Notes: generated by a model from the sequence alone, not told the origin. A DNA stretch of 64,000 bases from Nostoc sp. JL34 (GCF_017114945.1 NZ_JABXKQ010000089.1:1-64000), one strand, 5' to 3'; shown: positions 30,501 through 39,394, counted from the first letter of the stretch. Made by a program: numbers and translations.

Positions 30501-31866
30501 CTGCCCGTTCTACTGCTGAACGAAATACACTAGCTAATTCTGCGGTGAAGGTGGCAAGGTTGGTGGGTTCATAAGAGGCTTGAACCCGTCCGGCTTCAAT
30601 GCGCGAGAAGTCTAGCAAGCTGTTGACCAGTTTCAGTAGGCGGAGTCCGTTACGTTGCACCATTTCTAACTGCTCTCGTTCCTTGACTGGCAGCAGAGTG
30701 GCACAATTGGTTAAGGTTTCCTCTAATGGCCCCAACATCAGGGTAAGTGGGGTACGGAACTCGTGACTGACGTTGCTGAAAAAGACCGTTTTAGCGCGAT
30801 CAATTTCTGCCAAGGCTTCAGCGCGTTTGCGTTCTTCCTCGTAAGCTTGGGCGTTAGCAATGCTGGCTGCAATTTGAGCCGCAACTAAATCGATGAATCC
30901 TTTATAATTGTCGTCGAATAGCCTGAAGGGGTTTAAACCAGCAATCAATATCCCAGCTTTTCCGGTTTTACCGGATGGGGCAATGGGTACTGCGATCGCT
31001 TGATGGGGCGATCGCTGCCAAACACCACAAGGTAAGCTACTAAAAGACATTTCCAAATCAGAAATCAGTTTTGCCTGATGCGTTCTGATCACTTCCCCAA
31101 AAGGCCAAACCCCATCAGCATCGAGAGCCACTGTTTCTGGAACTGCTACGTGATTTTGCTCGATGCGGCACGTTCCAGCCAGAAAAACTTGCTGCTGAGC
31201 AGGATCAACCAGATAAATCATTGCGAAAGGGAGATCGTAAGGGTTACTCTCCAGACAACTTGCACTCAGCGTACAGGCTTCATCGAATGTCCGCGCGTCT
31301 GCCGTTCTCGCCGCTAGTTCGCGCAAAAGTGCCAACTGACGCTCACCGAGAATCCGCTGTGTGTCGTCTGTATTGGCGCAGATGATCCCACCTGTGTCGC
31401 CCTGGTCATTAGGAACCGGGCTATATGAAAAAGTGTAATAGGTTTCCTCCGGGTAGCCGTTGCGCTCCATAATTAGCAGCAGCGCTTCGTCGTAAGTGCC
31501 CTCGTTCTTCAGCATTGCTGATTCGGCTCGAGGCCCAACCTGATCCCATATTTCCCGCCACACGTAGGAAGCTGGCTGTCCAAGTGCTTCTGGATGTTTA
31601 CCGCCAATAATAGCCTTGTAGGCGTCATTGTAAAGGTTAATCAGTTCCTCGCCCCACCAAACAAACATGGCTTGACGAGAAGTCAGCATAATCCGCACAG
31701 CAGTCTTCAAACTCTGTGGCCACTGCTGTGTTGGGCCAAGGGAAGTTTTTGACCAATCCCATTCTCGCATCCGCGCACCCATTTCACCCCCGCCAAGAAG
31801 GAAATTTACGTCGGCGTTGCTTGCTGACGTTGACTCGTTCTTCATTGATTCCTCTCGATTGGTCAT
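27547..31866 (-). CDS. Large hybrid sensor histidine kinase / response regulator
   Basis: 1439 residues in the order PAS-like (35-170), GAF (180-340), HisKA with H368 (FFSNVSHEFRTP), HATPase (about 475-590), Ser-Pro-Ala linker (640-658), receiver (665-780, LVLTDVMMPGLDG), PAS (about 805-915), PAS (about 925-1045), a second HisKA (about 1070, AVLSHELRSPL), a second HATPase, and a C-terminal receiver (about 1315-1435). It holds two complete kinase cores and two receivers in one chain, suggesting an internal phosphorelay. There are no membrane helices, so it is a soluble sensor. The signal is unknown. It looks monocistronic. Confidence 0.9.
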   Translation of the reverse strand: MTNREESMKNESTSASNADVNFLLGGGEMGARMREWDWSKTSLGPTQQWPQSLKTAVRIMLTSRQAMFVWWGEELINLYNDAYKAIIGGKHPEALGQPASYVWREIWDQVGPRAESAMLKNEGTYDEALLLIMERNGYPEETYYTFSYSPVPNDQGDTGGIICANTDDTQRILGERQLALLRELAARTADARTFDEACTLSASCLESNPYDLPFAMIYLVDPAQQQVFLAGTCRIEQNHVAVPETVALDADGVWPFGEVIRTHQAKLISDLEMSFSSLPCGVWQRSPHQAIAVPIAPSGKTGKAGILIAGLNPFRLFDDNYKGFIDLVAAQIAASIANAQAYEEERKRAEALAEIDRAKTVFFSNVSHEFRTPLTLMLGPLEETLTNCATLLPVKEREQLEMVQRNGLRLLKLVNSLLDFSRIEAGRVQASYEPTNLATFTAELASVFRSAVERAGMQLSVNCPSLPAPVYVDREMWEKIVLNLLSNAFKFTMAGEIAVSLQWSNEHIEFAVRDTGIGISAEEIPRLFERFHRVKGAQGRTFEGSGIGLSLVQELVQMHGGTVDVTSVLGGGSCFTVSIPTGYAHLPPERISASRTLASTALGATPYLEEAMRWLPEEGRGRREAGGEKIVQEDYTSYIHSSPASPASPASPASPAPLPLRSFPRILLADDNVDMRDYLKRLLSQQYEVESVPDGLAALDSARARVPDLVLTDVMMPGLDGFGLLQELRANPQTRKVPIILLSARAGEEARVEGLEAGADDYLTKPFSARELLARVEAALKMARIRQEAMEREQGLRIEAEVAKAHLETVLAGIQDQFFVLDREWRYTFVNDRVAAVVGIQKEKLLGKSIWEVFPDMLESEFYTQVHLAIAQHTVVQFEYFYPAWQRWFENRVYPNALGVSIFVTDISDRKQAEKALRESEEKFRNMADNAPFMVWVTDTEGYCTYLSQSWYYFTGQNEEMGLGFGWLNAVHPEDYNDARNIFLEANRSCSAFRLEYRLRRKDGEYRSCIDAANPWFGVDGQFKGYIGSVIDITERKVAEAERDRLLKLEQAARAEAETANRVKDEFLAVLSHELRSPLNPILGWARLLQTREFDAAGQKKAIATIERNAKLQAQLIEDLLDVSRILQGKLNLNMFPVNLVLVIEGGLETVRLAAEAKNIQIQTMLDATFGQVLGDSGRLQQVIWNLLSNAVKFTPEGGKINIQLECVDTQAQITVSDTGKGIGPDFLPYVFEYFRQADSTITRKFGGLGLGLAIVRHLVELHGGTIWAESLGEGQGAIFTVRLPLIKKDLTPKQHINIAALNPSPVTEILAGIEILVVDDDNDTRDFHTFLLEEAGARVIAVTSAKEALQVLAESEPDILLSDIGMPETDGYMLMQQIKVLQAKQAKQIPAIALTAYAGEINQQQALKSGFQKHLSKPVEPEELVKAIATLIGRGGNF
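29895..29945. repeat. In-frame 9-bp tandem repeat inside the hybrid kinase
   Basis: About five copies of GGGGAGGCA on the plus strand encode a Ser-Pro-Ala repeat in the linker before the first receiver domain. The unit is three codons long, so copy-number changes would lengthen or shorten the linker without a frameshift. Confidence 0.85.
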
Positions 31867-32120
31867 GCGTCGGTTACAGGCTACATCTGTGTCGTCTTTT
31901 GGTCAAAGTCCTCTCTAAATCAGACGTTTACGCTTCTAAACAGTCATTTTGGAGGATATTCAAGGGCATATACAGCGTGAAATGCCAATACTGTGACTTT
32001 TCAAAGCATTGAAATCGTCTTTTAGGGGCAAGTTGCTGTTTTGGTTATTTTTTATTGTCACCTTTATATCATCGATATTCTAAGCTACCAAGTCCGATTC
32101 TGATGCAGAACTCAGAAAGC

Positions 32121-32387
32121 CTACTCCTCTTCTCGGAAGTATGTTTCTTTAAGAATTTGACCACGTTCACCTAACTCATTGAGTAGGCTACTAATTCGCT
32201 GTATTGCTAAAGGAGAAGGTGTTACATGTCCATTTTCCCAACGGTTAATTGTTGGGAAAGTGACACCAAACTCGGCTGCAAATTTTTCTTGAGATAGATT
32301 TAACTCTTGCCGCAGGGCACGAACTAGTTTGCCAATATTAGGTTGCTTTGCCGCAAGTATGCTTTTACTGTAAGGCATATAGCTCAA
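32121..32387 (-). CDS. Small XRE-family transcriptional regulator
   Basis: 88 residues with one Cro/C1-type helix-turn-helix: LVRALRQELNLSQEKFAAEF then GVTFPTINRWENGHVTPSP, the classic scaffold with the RWE motif. A short C-terminal helix follows. It is likely an autoregulated repressor or the antitoxin-like part of an accessory module, but no partner gene lies beside it. The hybrid kinase is 254 bp downstream on the same strand. Confidence 0.82.
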   Translation of the reverse strand: MSYMPYSKSILAAKQPNIGKLVRALRQELNLSQEKFAAEFGVTFPTINRWENGHVTPSPLAIQRISSLLNELGERGQILKETYFREEE

Positions 32388-32696
32388 ACTTTATAAAGGA
32401 CTATATATTATTATCAATTTTTATGACAGAGTGTTCTTTTGCGTCTATTACTCTTGAGATAGAGATTCTGCTCTCAACTCAGAGCATCACAATATAATTA
32501 TTACCATAAGTATAATTTATCCTTTTAAGAAATAAGACTATTTGACTTTATTGTATAAGTCGCTTTATCCTGAAATTAGTAGAGATTTGAACTTGAACAA
32601 ATACAAACTTGGTTTTCGATTAATACAAGCTTTTAGCTGAGTAATTAACTCCCCAAATATCTAGTGCGATCAAACTTAGGTAAAAAGAGGTGCAAC
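32388..32696. other. Intergenic between divergent xre and the small-protein operon
   Basis: 309 AT-rich bp. CTTGGTTTTCGAT at 32608-32620, followed by TAATAC, matches a motif at 12885. It is probably part of the promoter of the 46-codon gene downstream. No hairpin or repeat array was seen. Confidence 0.45.
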
Positions 32697-32837
32697 ATGA
32701 ATTCTGCAAAATCATCAATCAACAACGTCAATACCCAAAAGCAACTGTTAGAAGAAGCTGAAGCCAAATCAATACTTGGTCAGCGAATAGTGTATCTACC
32801 TTTCAACTTTGAGAAAGCAAAGGAGGACAATAGCTAA
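32697..32837 (+). CDS. 46-residue small protein, start of a two-gene operon
   Basis: ATG at 32697 with AAGAGG nine bases upstream; the stop TAA at 32835 abuts the next ATG. The product reads MNSAKSSINNVNTQKQLLEE then AEAKSILGQRIVYLPFNFEK and a short acidic tail. It is an amphipathic, soluble small protein with a conserved-looking LGQRIVYLPFNFE segment. The family is unknown. The stop-start junction (TAAATG) and an internal GGAGG for the next gene strongly support real translation. Confidence 0.65.
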   Translation: MNSAKSSINNVNTQKQLLEEAEAKSILGQRIVYLPFNFEKAKEDNS

Positions 32838-33206
32838 ATGTTAGAGCAGCAGATTGATTGCCCCACCAAACCCAAGACAAGTGCAATGATCATGAAACTT
32901 TTCCAAATCACTCTAGTGGTCTTAGTACTTTTGATCAACTTAGCACTTGCTTTTCCCTCTTGGGCAGAAAGCACGCTTTCTTTAACTAGCAATCCTAACT
33001 ACTTTGAAGTTGGGCAAAAAGTCATTTGGCTTTACAAGCCTCGCACAGATTCTAGCGATGTCCAAAGAATTCCCGCCGAAGTAGTCAAGTTAAGTTCCAA
33101 GCAAGTGCAAATCAAGGTGTACAAAGATAATAAAGAATTTGTCAATCGTTGGGTGAATCCAAACAAGCTTGAGAATTCGCCAAAAGTTAAAAAGTCAGTA
33201 CTCTAA
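32838..33206 (+). CDS. Exported small protein of unknown function
   Basis: 122 residues; the start directly follows the upstream stop, with GGAGG at 32822. An internal ATG (MIMKLFQITLVVLVLLINLA) begins a strong signal peptide ending PSWA-ES. The mature protein of about 80 residues contains a small SH3-like beta pattern (VGQKVIWLYKPR..RIPAEVVKLSSKQVQIKVYK), as in hypothetical cyanobacterial periplasmic proteins. Translational coupling to the 46-residue protein suggests joint function. Confidence 0.6.
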   Translation: MLEQQIDCPTKPKTSAMIMKLFQITLVVLVLLINLALAFPSWAESTLSLTSNPNYFEVGQKVIWLYKPRTDSSDVQRIPAEVVKLSSKQVQIKVYKDNKEFVNRWVNPNKLENSPKVKKSVL

Positions 33207-33403
33207 AATTTAGCCAGATGGAAGGATATCTAGTCTTACCCATCTACAAAAGTATTTATATAATTTCTGCTAAATCACTCGTAATATCATGTCTACTTGA
33301 TTACCAAAAGACGGTGAATGAGCTTATGCCAATTTTTTATGAAGCTGCGCTAAATAAAGCTTCAAGGATAAAGAGAAAGTTTTTTTTTAAGTGAGATAGG
33401 CTT

Positions 33404-33860
33404 TCACTCTTGTTGTTTGGTGCTTTGAGGACGAGGCACTTTCAACTTCGCACCTAACGAAAAGCGAACAATTTCATACACTGTTTTGTGGGCAAGTGAA
33501 AGTCCTAATTCGCTCTTGAGCCATTCTTGAATTTGACCATAGCTTTGAAACCCGGATGGCTCGTTCAACCGCTTTGTTTCTTGCGTTCTAAGTCTGAACC
33601 ACTGATACTTGGAACTTTTCCGGGTGCATGTTTGACTTCAAGCAAACCCCTTCGTCCTTCATCTTTATACTTTCTCACCCAACGAGTTATGGTTGCTTCA
33701 TCACGCTCTAAACGTTCAGAAGCGCGATCGCCTGCTGCTCACTTGACCACTCTTGAGCCAATAGAGCATTTGCAATCTTTCTTTGCTACTTGCCTCTGTG
33801 ACATGTCTGAGAGCTTTCTCCAATTCTTCTTGGCTTTTTTAAATCTCGATTTGAAATGAA
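33404..33860 (-). pseudogene. IS630-family transposase relic (N-terminal half)
   Basis: Read on the minus strand in more than one frame: LEKALRHVTEASSKERLQML, WLKSGQVSS, LERDEATITRWVRKYKDEG, RRGLLEVKHAPGKVPSISGS, EPSGFQSYGQIQEWLKSELG and LSLAHKTVYEIVRFSLGAKL. These are the tandem helix-turn-helix blocks of cyanobacterial IS630 transposases. Frameshifts occur near 33735 and 33580, and the DDE catalytic half is missing. An AT-rich methyltransferase gene lies 160 bp away. Confidence 0.8.
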
Positions 33861-34019
33861 CAACTCATAACTAACATTACTAAATGCACCTATCTATAAG
33901 TTTGACGTAGTTTAGGGCATCTTCATACAGAATTGGTATGATTAGATTTAAAAGGCCTTTGCCAGTTACCTAAACGAAAGAATCACTGGTAAATAAAATC
34001 ATTTTTATGGTAATAAAAA

Positions 34020-34700
34020 ATGAATAAATTTATACGTAAAGTATATGATGTTCATCTTCCTGACTCGTTGGCAAGTAGACTTAGAAAGAAGCGTTTCTCT
34101 TTATTCACATCTATATTAGACTCAATACCCTCTCCTATAAAAATACTCGATGTTGGGGGAACGGTAAGCTTTTGGGAGAATTTAGGTTTTTTGAATGAAG
34201 AAATTAAAGATGTAGAAATTACTTTACTAAATATAAAATTTATCGAAACAAGCTCAACACATCCAAAGATCAAGCAAGTTATTGGAAATGCTACAAATAT
34301 GGAAAATTATCAATCCAATGAGTTTGATATAGTTTTTTCAAATTCAGTGATTGAACATGTAGGAGATTATGATGAACAGCGCCAAATGGCCAATGAAATA
34401 ATGCGAGTGGGAAAAAAATATTTTGTTCAAACACCTAATCTTTTTTTTCCGATTGAACCCCACTTTGTTTTTCCTTTATTTCAATTTATGCCTATAAGTA
34501 TTAGAGTATGGCTACTAACCAATTTTGCTCTTGGATGGTATGACAAGGTGGGTGATAAACAGCTGGCTAGAAGTATAGCTACTTCAATTAAGCTACTCAA
34601 TAAGAGAAAATTCCTGAATTTGTTCCCCGAAGCCCAACTTTACGAAGAAAAGTTTTTTGGTTTAACTAAGTCTTTTATAGTCTATGGAGAATGTCTCTAA
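34020..34700 (+). CDS. AT-rich class I SAM-dependent methyltransferase
   Basis: 226 residues. SAM motif I is IKILDVGGTVSFWE, then a short acidic loop (IGNATNMENYQSNEFDIVFS) and NSVIEHVGDYDEQRQMANEI, the post-motif usual in glycan or lipid-linked methyltransferases. It lacks the Trp-rich N-terminal block and the long C-terminal extension of the 9.4-kb methyltransferase. Base composition is clearly more AT-rich than its neighbours, there are no HIP1 sites, and an IS630 relic lies next to it, all consistent with horizontal acquisition. Substrate unknown. Confidence 0.75.
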   Translation: MNKFIRKVYDVHLPDSLASRLRKKRFSLFTSILDSIPSPIKILDVGGTVSFWENLGFLNEEIKDVEITLLNIKFIETSSTHPKIKQVIGNATNMENYQSNEFDIVFSNSVIEHVGDYDEQRQMANEIMRVGKKYFVQTPNLFFPIEPHFVFPLFQFMPISIRVWLLTNFALGWYDKVGDKQLARSIATSIKLLNKRKFLNLFPEAQLYEEKFFGLTKSFIVYGECL

Positions 34701-34763
34701 GAGGATGTGTGAAAATCTTGGATGAATGGAAAGTGATAAAACCATCACCAAGATAAAGAAAGT

Positions 34764-34785
34764 GCGTTAGTTGAAAGCCTAACGC
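34764..34785. terminator. Possible hairpin after the AT-rich methyltransferase
   Basis: GCGTTAG (34764-34770) and CTAACGC (34779-34785) form a 7-bp stem with an 8-nt loop between two convergent genes. No T-run follows, so termination is uncertain. Confidence 0.4.
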
Positions 34786-34836
34786 CCCCTACATTTAAAT
34801 TTATTAACATAGCTTGAAATATTAGTGCCGATTTAC

Positions 34837-37146
34837 TTACCTCAGAGGTAAGGGAGTCTTAAATGGGCTATTGCTAGGTGGAAGAATAGGTGGAATTGGG
34901 TTAATTCCAGGTATAGGAGTCGGCTCTACTTTTTTGAGCACTGTGATTGCAAATCCTCTTTGCTGGGGTTGTTGTTTACCAGAGATATCATTGACTAGCA
35001 GTCCAATTTGAGGAGGGAAGGCTTGATTGACTGGAAGCTTCATTGAGCCAACTGGTGGAACGTCATTGCCGTATGGTAGAAGTTTAACCTGAATATTTTC
35101 TCCCTCTACTCTCCAACTCAGGGTAGCAGATTCCCCTTCTTTGAGAACCAGATTTGGTTGCTCGCTACCGTTGATTCTAAAAGAGACAATCTTAAATGGT
35201 TTCGGTAATATTTCAATTTTGGATTCAGTCTTTTTAAAACTAGTTTTTTGACTTCCATTGTTAGGAAAAGCTTTGATTTCAAACGCATATTTTCCAGCTT
35301 TATATGCCGGTAAAGGAATATTTATACATCGGAGTTGTTGATTTTGTTGTGTACATAACTTTTGAAGTCTAGGGTCTGCAAGATTACCTTGATTAAATTT
35401 ATAAGCAATTGGTTTACCATAAGATGTACCATCATCTGCATTGCCAGTAATTTGAACTTGTGCCAGCAATAATGGACGGACAATTGTCCAAGTTAAAAGA
35501 ATATTTTGACCTTTTGTATACTGTGGTTTATCTGCTTGAAAATTAACAACTTCGGCAATTTGTTTCTCAGCTATTTCTACTTGGGTTGTTTGCGTTGCTA
35601 CTTGGTTATTTGGAGAAAATAATTTTATCCCATTCCGATAAAATGCTTGTAACTCAAAGGTGTAATTCCCTTTTGTTTTTACTCCAGTTTTAACGTTGCT
35701 ACAAATTAGCTCTTGTTTCTCTTGCACCTGACAAGGAGGAATTTCATTAGCACTTCCCTTACCCAGTGTTTCAGGAATGCCATTGCTAAAGTCATAGGTA
35801 ATAGGCTGAATGGGTTGCGAACCTTTGGCTGTTAGAACCAGCTTTTGTAACTGTTGATAATTGTGAATATCCCATTTCAAAGCTACCTCATCCTCCTCTT
35901 CAGTAATTCGAGGGTTATTGGCACTAAAATTTTCTAACCTCAAAGGATCGGGGTTTAAAAGTCGCCAAATGATGAATCCTATCCCTCCTAGTAACCCCAA
36001 AGCTGCTAAAATTAACAGAACAAATTGCCACGAAGGACGTGGTTTCCATACCAAAGTTCCTTGAGGCAATGTGTTAGGTAAAGGTAAATTTTGTTGGTCT
36101 TTGATGTCGAGTTGAAAGTTGATTACTAGCCCTGCACCAAACCACGGTCGTCGCCACCAAGGTCTGGGTTTGACCGTCAAATTGGTCACAGCACTTCTAT
36201 TAGGTAATAATCTGACTTCAGTCGGATCAAATTTGTAAGTATATAGTTCTTCTTCGTCTCGACTTTTTAAGCTTAATATCAGTTCACGGACAATATTGCC
36301 CCGGTTAGTTAGTGATAATTCGTACTTGCCAAGACTCCGGCTAACTTGTCCCAAGATGGTATTAAGTTCTATATCTAGGCGATAATTTGTGGGGATTTGG
36401 ATGTATACCAAATCCAGTAGTACTAAGTCTGGAGAGTTTTCTGAATACAAGCGGATTGTCGGAGAATAACTTCCCGCGAGGGTATCCCCAGGTGGGTGAA
36501 ATTTCAACAATATTTGACCTTGAGTACCAGGATTGAGTTCTAGTGCAGTCACCTCAGAAACTAATCCTGGCCCCTCAAATCCAGTTGCAGGATAATTAAT
36601 TGTGAACCAGTCATCGTCTAAATCTGGGCAACTCAAGCGGAACCTGTCTACAAGATAAGAGCGATTGTCAACTATTACCTCTACTTGCAGAGGCTCACTA
36701 GGATTGAAAATTAGTGGTTTATTGGGGTTGGTGTTAGGTCTAATGGAAAATGTCGGGTCATTCACCCGAATTGCTGTCTGTTCTTTTAACAGAACTTTAA
36801 TTTGGTTTGGGAAGGTTATGGGAGTATCTTGGGGATAATGTAGAGGGGAATCTACAACTAATGTATAGTCATAGGTTCCTGGGAGAGCATTAGCAGCGAT
36901 TTGAAACTCAAATGTTACTTCGTCGCTATTCTGTTGGGGAGCTAATGCTAAACTTTCTCTAGGAGAAGTAGACCAACCGGTTAAATTTTGAAATACTTCG
37001 TCAAAAACAAAATATAAGTCAATAACCGCACTCTGATCTCCCTGATTGATCACAACAACATACAGTTTAATGGTATCTCCTGGCATCCCAAATTGAATTC
37101 CAGGTGGGTTGATAATAACTTGCAGTGGATTGAATTTAGCTTGCAT
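34837..37146 (-). CDS. Single-pass membrane protein with Ig-like/NEW3-type beta modules
   Basis: 769 residues from the ATG at 37146, chosen because GGGAG lies 8 nt upstream; a longer frame would overlap the upstream gene. Residues 1-365 are repeated beta-sandwich-like modules (INPPGIQFGMPGDTIKLYVV; VEVIVDNRSYLVDRFRL), a Trp-rich WWRRPWFGAG motif, then one membrane helix (374-396). After it come three related beta modules (about 400-740) of the form LRLENFSANNP / ..VVNFQADKPQYTKGQNILLTW, ending with a Pro-rich tail. There is no signal peptide. The function is unknown. The 13-bp gap to the WD40 partner indicates an operon. Confidence 0.65.
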   Translation of the reverse strand: MQAKFNPLQVIINPPGIQFGMPGDTIKLYVVVINQGDQSAVIDLYFVFDEVFQNLTGWSTSPRESLALAPQQNSDEVTFEFQIAANALPGTYDYTLVVDSPLHYPQDTPITFPNQIKVLLKEQTAIRVNDPTFSIRPNTNPNKPLIFNPSEPLQVEVIVDNRSYLVDRFRLSCPDLDDDWFTINYPATGFEGPGLVSEVTALELNPGTQGQILLKFHPPGDTLAGSYSPTIRLYSENSPDLVLLDLVYIQIPTNYRLDIELNTILGQVSRSLGKYELSLTNRGNIVRELILSLKSRDEEELYTYKFDPTEVRLLPNRSAVTNLTVKPRPWWRRPWFGAGLVINFQLDIKDQQNLPLPNTLPQGTLVWKPRPSWQFVLLILAALGLLGGIGFIIWRLLNPDPLRLENFSANNPRITEEEDEVALKWDIHNYQQLQKLVLTAKGSQPIQPITYDFSNGIPETLGKGSANEIPPCQVQEKQELICSNVKTGVKTKGNYTFELQAFYRNGIKLFSPNNQVATQTTQVEIAEKQIAEVVNFQADKPQYTKGQNILLTWTIVRPLLLAQVQITGNADDGTSYGKPIAYKFNQGNLADPRLQKLCTQQNQQLRCINIPLPAYKAGKYAFEIKAFPNNGSQKTSFKKTESKIEILPKPFKIVSFRINGSEQPNLVLKEGESATLSWRVEGENIQVKLLPYGNDVPPVGSMKLPVNQAFPPQIGLLVNDISGKQQPQQRGFAITVLKKVEPTPIPGINPIPPILPPSNSPFKTPLPLR

Positions 37147-37159
37147 GTCATTGACTCCC

Positions 37160-39394
37160 TTATTTGATGCGGTGAAGTTTGACCTGAAAATCTTCACTAC
37201 CACTTACAATCATGGTTCCTTGATTAGTTTTCAAGTCGATACTATTGATTTTTTTAGAGCTTTGGTAAATTGTTTTACCTTCTGCTGCCTTGGTTTTGTC
37301 GAGTTTATGTTCGGGGGTTAAGTACCAAACAATGACTCGTCCATCATCGCCACCACTTACTAACAGACCTCCATCATCACTAAATGCCAGACTACGCACA
37401 GATGTTTTTGATGCTGGCCAGCGGTCTAGTGGCGAACAATTGAGTTCATTTACTTTTTCGAGGGGATTGGGATTTTTGATAGTTTGGCACTGATTTAAAT
37501 TCCAAATCGTAATGAATCCCGCAGAATCGGATGTTGCAAGGATTTTTTCTGCCGAGTTAGGAACAAAAGCTAATCCCCAAATATAGTCTTCACGCCCAAC
37601 TAATGGGTCTAGTTTTTCTAGACTTTGCACTGATAAACCTGGGAATTGTTTACCAGATTGAATTGGATTCCACTGCCACAAGATGAAACGCTTAAAGTTT
37701 CCGGCAATTACTAGAGTTTTTGCATCTGGGCTGAGATTTAATGCCCGGACTTGGAAACCTGATAGTTTCAATGTACTTTGTACGTCGATAACTTGTGGTT
37801 CTGGCAGAAAATCGCTGTTAGGCGCTGGTCTTGACCATACTCTAACTTTACCACTGCCATAACCACTGAATAAGTTAAGTGAGTTTGAGGTGAAAGCTAA
37901 GTCAAAAACGCGATCGCCTTTTGCTTTAGGATCTTTAAGGTCTTGAAGTTGGCTGATCTTTGCACCTGAAGGGACATCTCTGAGTTCAATTACACCATTA
38001 TCTAGACCAACAGCGGCGCGATCGTTTTGTAACGGCATGAAGCGTAAGACTTGTACTGCATCATCGGTAATCGCCATCAACCCTTTGGGCTGTTGTGGTT
38101 GATCGCAAGCAACGGGTTGCCCAGCATATCTGACTGTATCATCGGGATCTAAGCTATCAGCACCAATTCTCCAAAGTCTTAAGGTGCAATCATCTGAGCC
38201 ACTGACTACAGATAAACCAATGCCACTAAAACGCACTGAGTTTACAGAACGAGTATGCATTACATCTCTTGGTTGCAGTATTAATGCTAGGAGTGCGGCT
38301 AATAATGCGATCGCAGCTAATTGTAACCATAAAGGTATAATTGGCAAAGTCTTCACTTCTAATGTCTGCGTGGCGGGATCTGTACTCCCTAAACGTTGGT
38401 CGGATAATTCAGATTTGGCCTCTAATAATAAAGTTTTGCCGATTCCTACCCAAGGGCGTTTTGTTTTAACATCAAGGATGACTTTACTTGTCTCTCCTAG
38501 ATGGAGATTGGCAATTTCGGGTAGCTTTTTAAAACTACATTTTCGCCAGTCTCTACCCTGCACCTGCACGTTAATTTGCTGGTTGAGATTGCTAGCATTT
38601 TTAAATAGTAATTCAAAGGAAGCTGTATCAGATTTCCAGTCAGGCAACCATGCCGATTTACTGGGAATTTTCAGGTGTTTTTCTATGGTAGTAAAGTCTA
38701 TAAAACCCACAGGCAAAACTTCAACGTTGCCTTCAGCATTAGTTGGATAACCATTATTGCTAACAGCTTCAATAGTAAAAGGGTAATTTTGACTAGGCGC
38801 TTGCACTACAGATGGAGGTTGGCATTGGAATGTAGCTTCAGCTAAACCACCTGGATCTAAAGATAATCGGCGTTCTGCACTGCCAACTAGCCAAGATGGA
38901 TCAACGCCTGTAAAACGTAATACCACATCAGTCGGTTGTTGCCCCAAGTTCCGCACCCGTACTGGTATATCTACAGAATTGCGGGGATAAACTTGGAACT
39001 CTCGTACAGGCAATTCTACACTTAAATGTGTTGGTCTGTTATCTCGCTCGATTTTTAGACGCAGCACAAGTCTGGACTGTTGTGCTAACTGTGGCGAAAA
39101 AATCTTCACCATCAGGTTGACAGTACCGACAAATCCCGCAATGGGTGTATTGAATATGAAGACTTGGAAGATGGTACTACTGCCGGGTGGCTTGGCTGCT
39201 GCTACCTCTGGTTCGAGCCGATACCAACGATATCCTGTATTTCGAGTTTCTCCCGCTGCGGCAATTTCTATCTGAAAATTGACAAAGCGATCGCTGTCAT
39301 TATTGACAGTTACCTCAAATGCTACAGGAGTATCACCTGGACGAAAGGTTAGGTTTTGAGTAGAAAGGCTGGCATTAATAACACTTTTTTCCAT
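37160..39394 (-). CDS. Single-pass membrane protein with beta modules and a C-terminal WD40 propeller
   Basis: 744 residues. Residues 1-345 have the same layout as the downstream partner: beta-sandwich modules (NLTFRPGDTPVAFEVTVNND), VYPRNSVDIPVRVRNLG, and RPWVGIGKTLLLEAKS just before one membrane helix (352-373). The C-terminal part is a WD40 propeller with about six to seven blades (VNSVRFSGIGLSVVSGSDDC; VRSLAFSDDGGLLVSGGDDG; IVSGSEDFQVKLHRIK). It is probably a scaffold that displays a propeller on the membrane. Specific function unknown. It is the first gene of a two-gene operon. Confidence 0.7.
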   Translation of the reverse strand: MEKSVINASLSTQNLTFRPGDTPVAFEVTVNNDSDRFVNFQIEIAAAGETRNTGYRWYRLEPEVAAAKPPGSSTIFQVFIFNTPIAGFVGTVNLMVKIFSPQLAQQSRLVLRLKIERDNRPTHLSVELPVREFQVYPRNSVDIPVRVRNLGQQPTDVVLRFTGVDPSWLVGSAERRLSLDPGGLAEATFQCQPPSVVQAPSQNYPFTIEAVSNNGYPTNAEGNVEVLPVGFIDFTTIEKHLKIPSKSAWLPDWKSDTASFELLFKNASNLNQQINVQVQGRDWRKCSFKKLPEIANLHLGETSKVILDVKTKRPWVGIGKTLLLEAKSELSDQRLGSTDPATQTLEVKTLPIIPLWLQLAAIALLAALLALILQPRDVMHTRSVNSVRFSGIGLSVVSGSDDCTLRLWRIGADSLDPDDTVRYAGQPVACDQPQQPKGLMAITDDAVQVLRFMPLQNDRAAVGLDNGVIELRDVPSGAKISQLQDLKDPKAKGDRVFDLAFTSNSLNLFSGYGSGKVRVWSRPAPNSDFLPEPQVIDVQSTLKLSGFQVRALNLSPDAKTLVIAGNFKRFILWQWNPIQSGKQFPGLSVQSLEKLDPLVGREDYIWGLAFVPNSAEKILATSDSAGFITIWNLNQCQTIKNPNPLEKVNELNCSPLDRWPASKTSVRSLAFSDDGGLLVSGGDDGRVIVWYLTPEHKLDKTKAAEGKTIYQSSKKINSIDLKTNQGTMIVSGSEDFQVKLHRIK

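Noticed and set aside
33527..33859. 110-codon plus-strand frame
   Set aside because: It is antisense to the IS630 transposase relic, whose motifs are clear on the minus strand.
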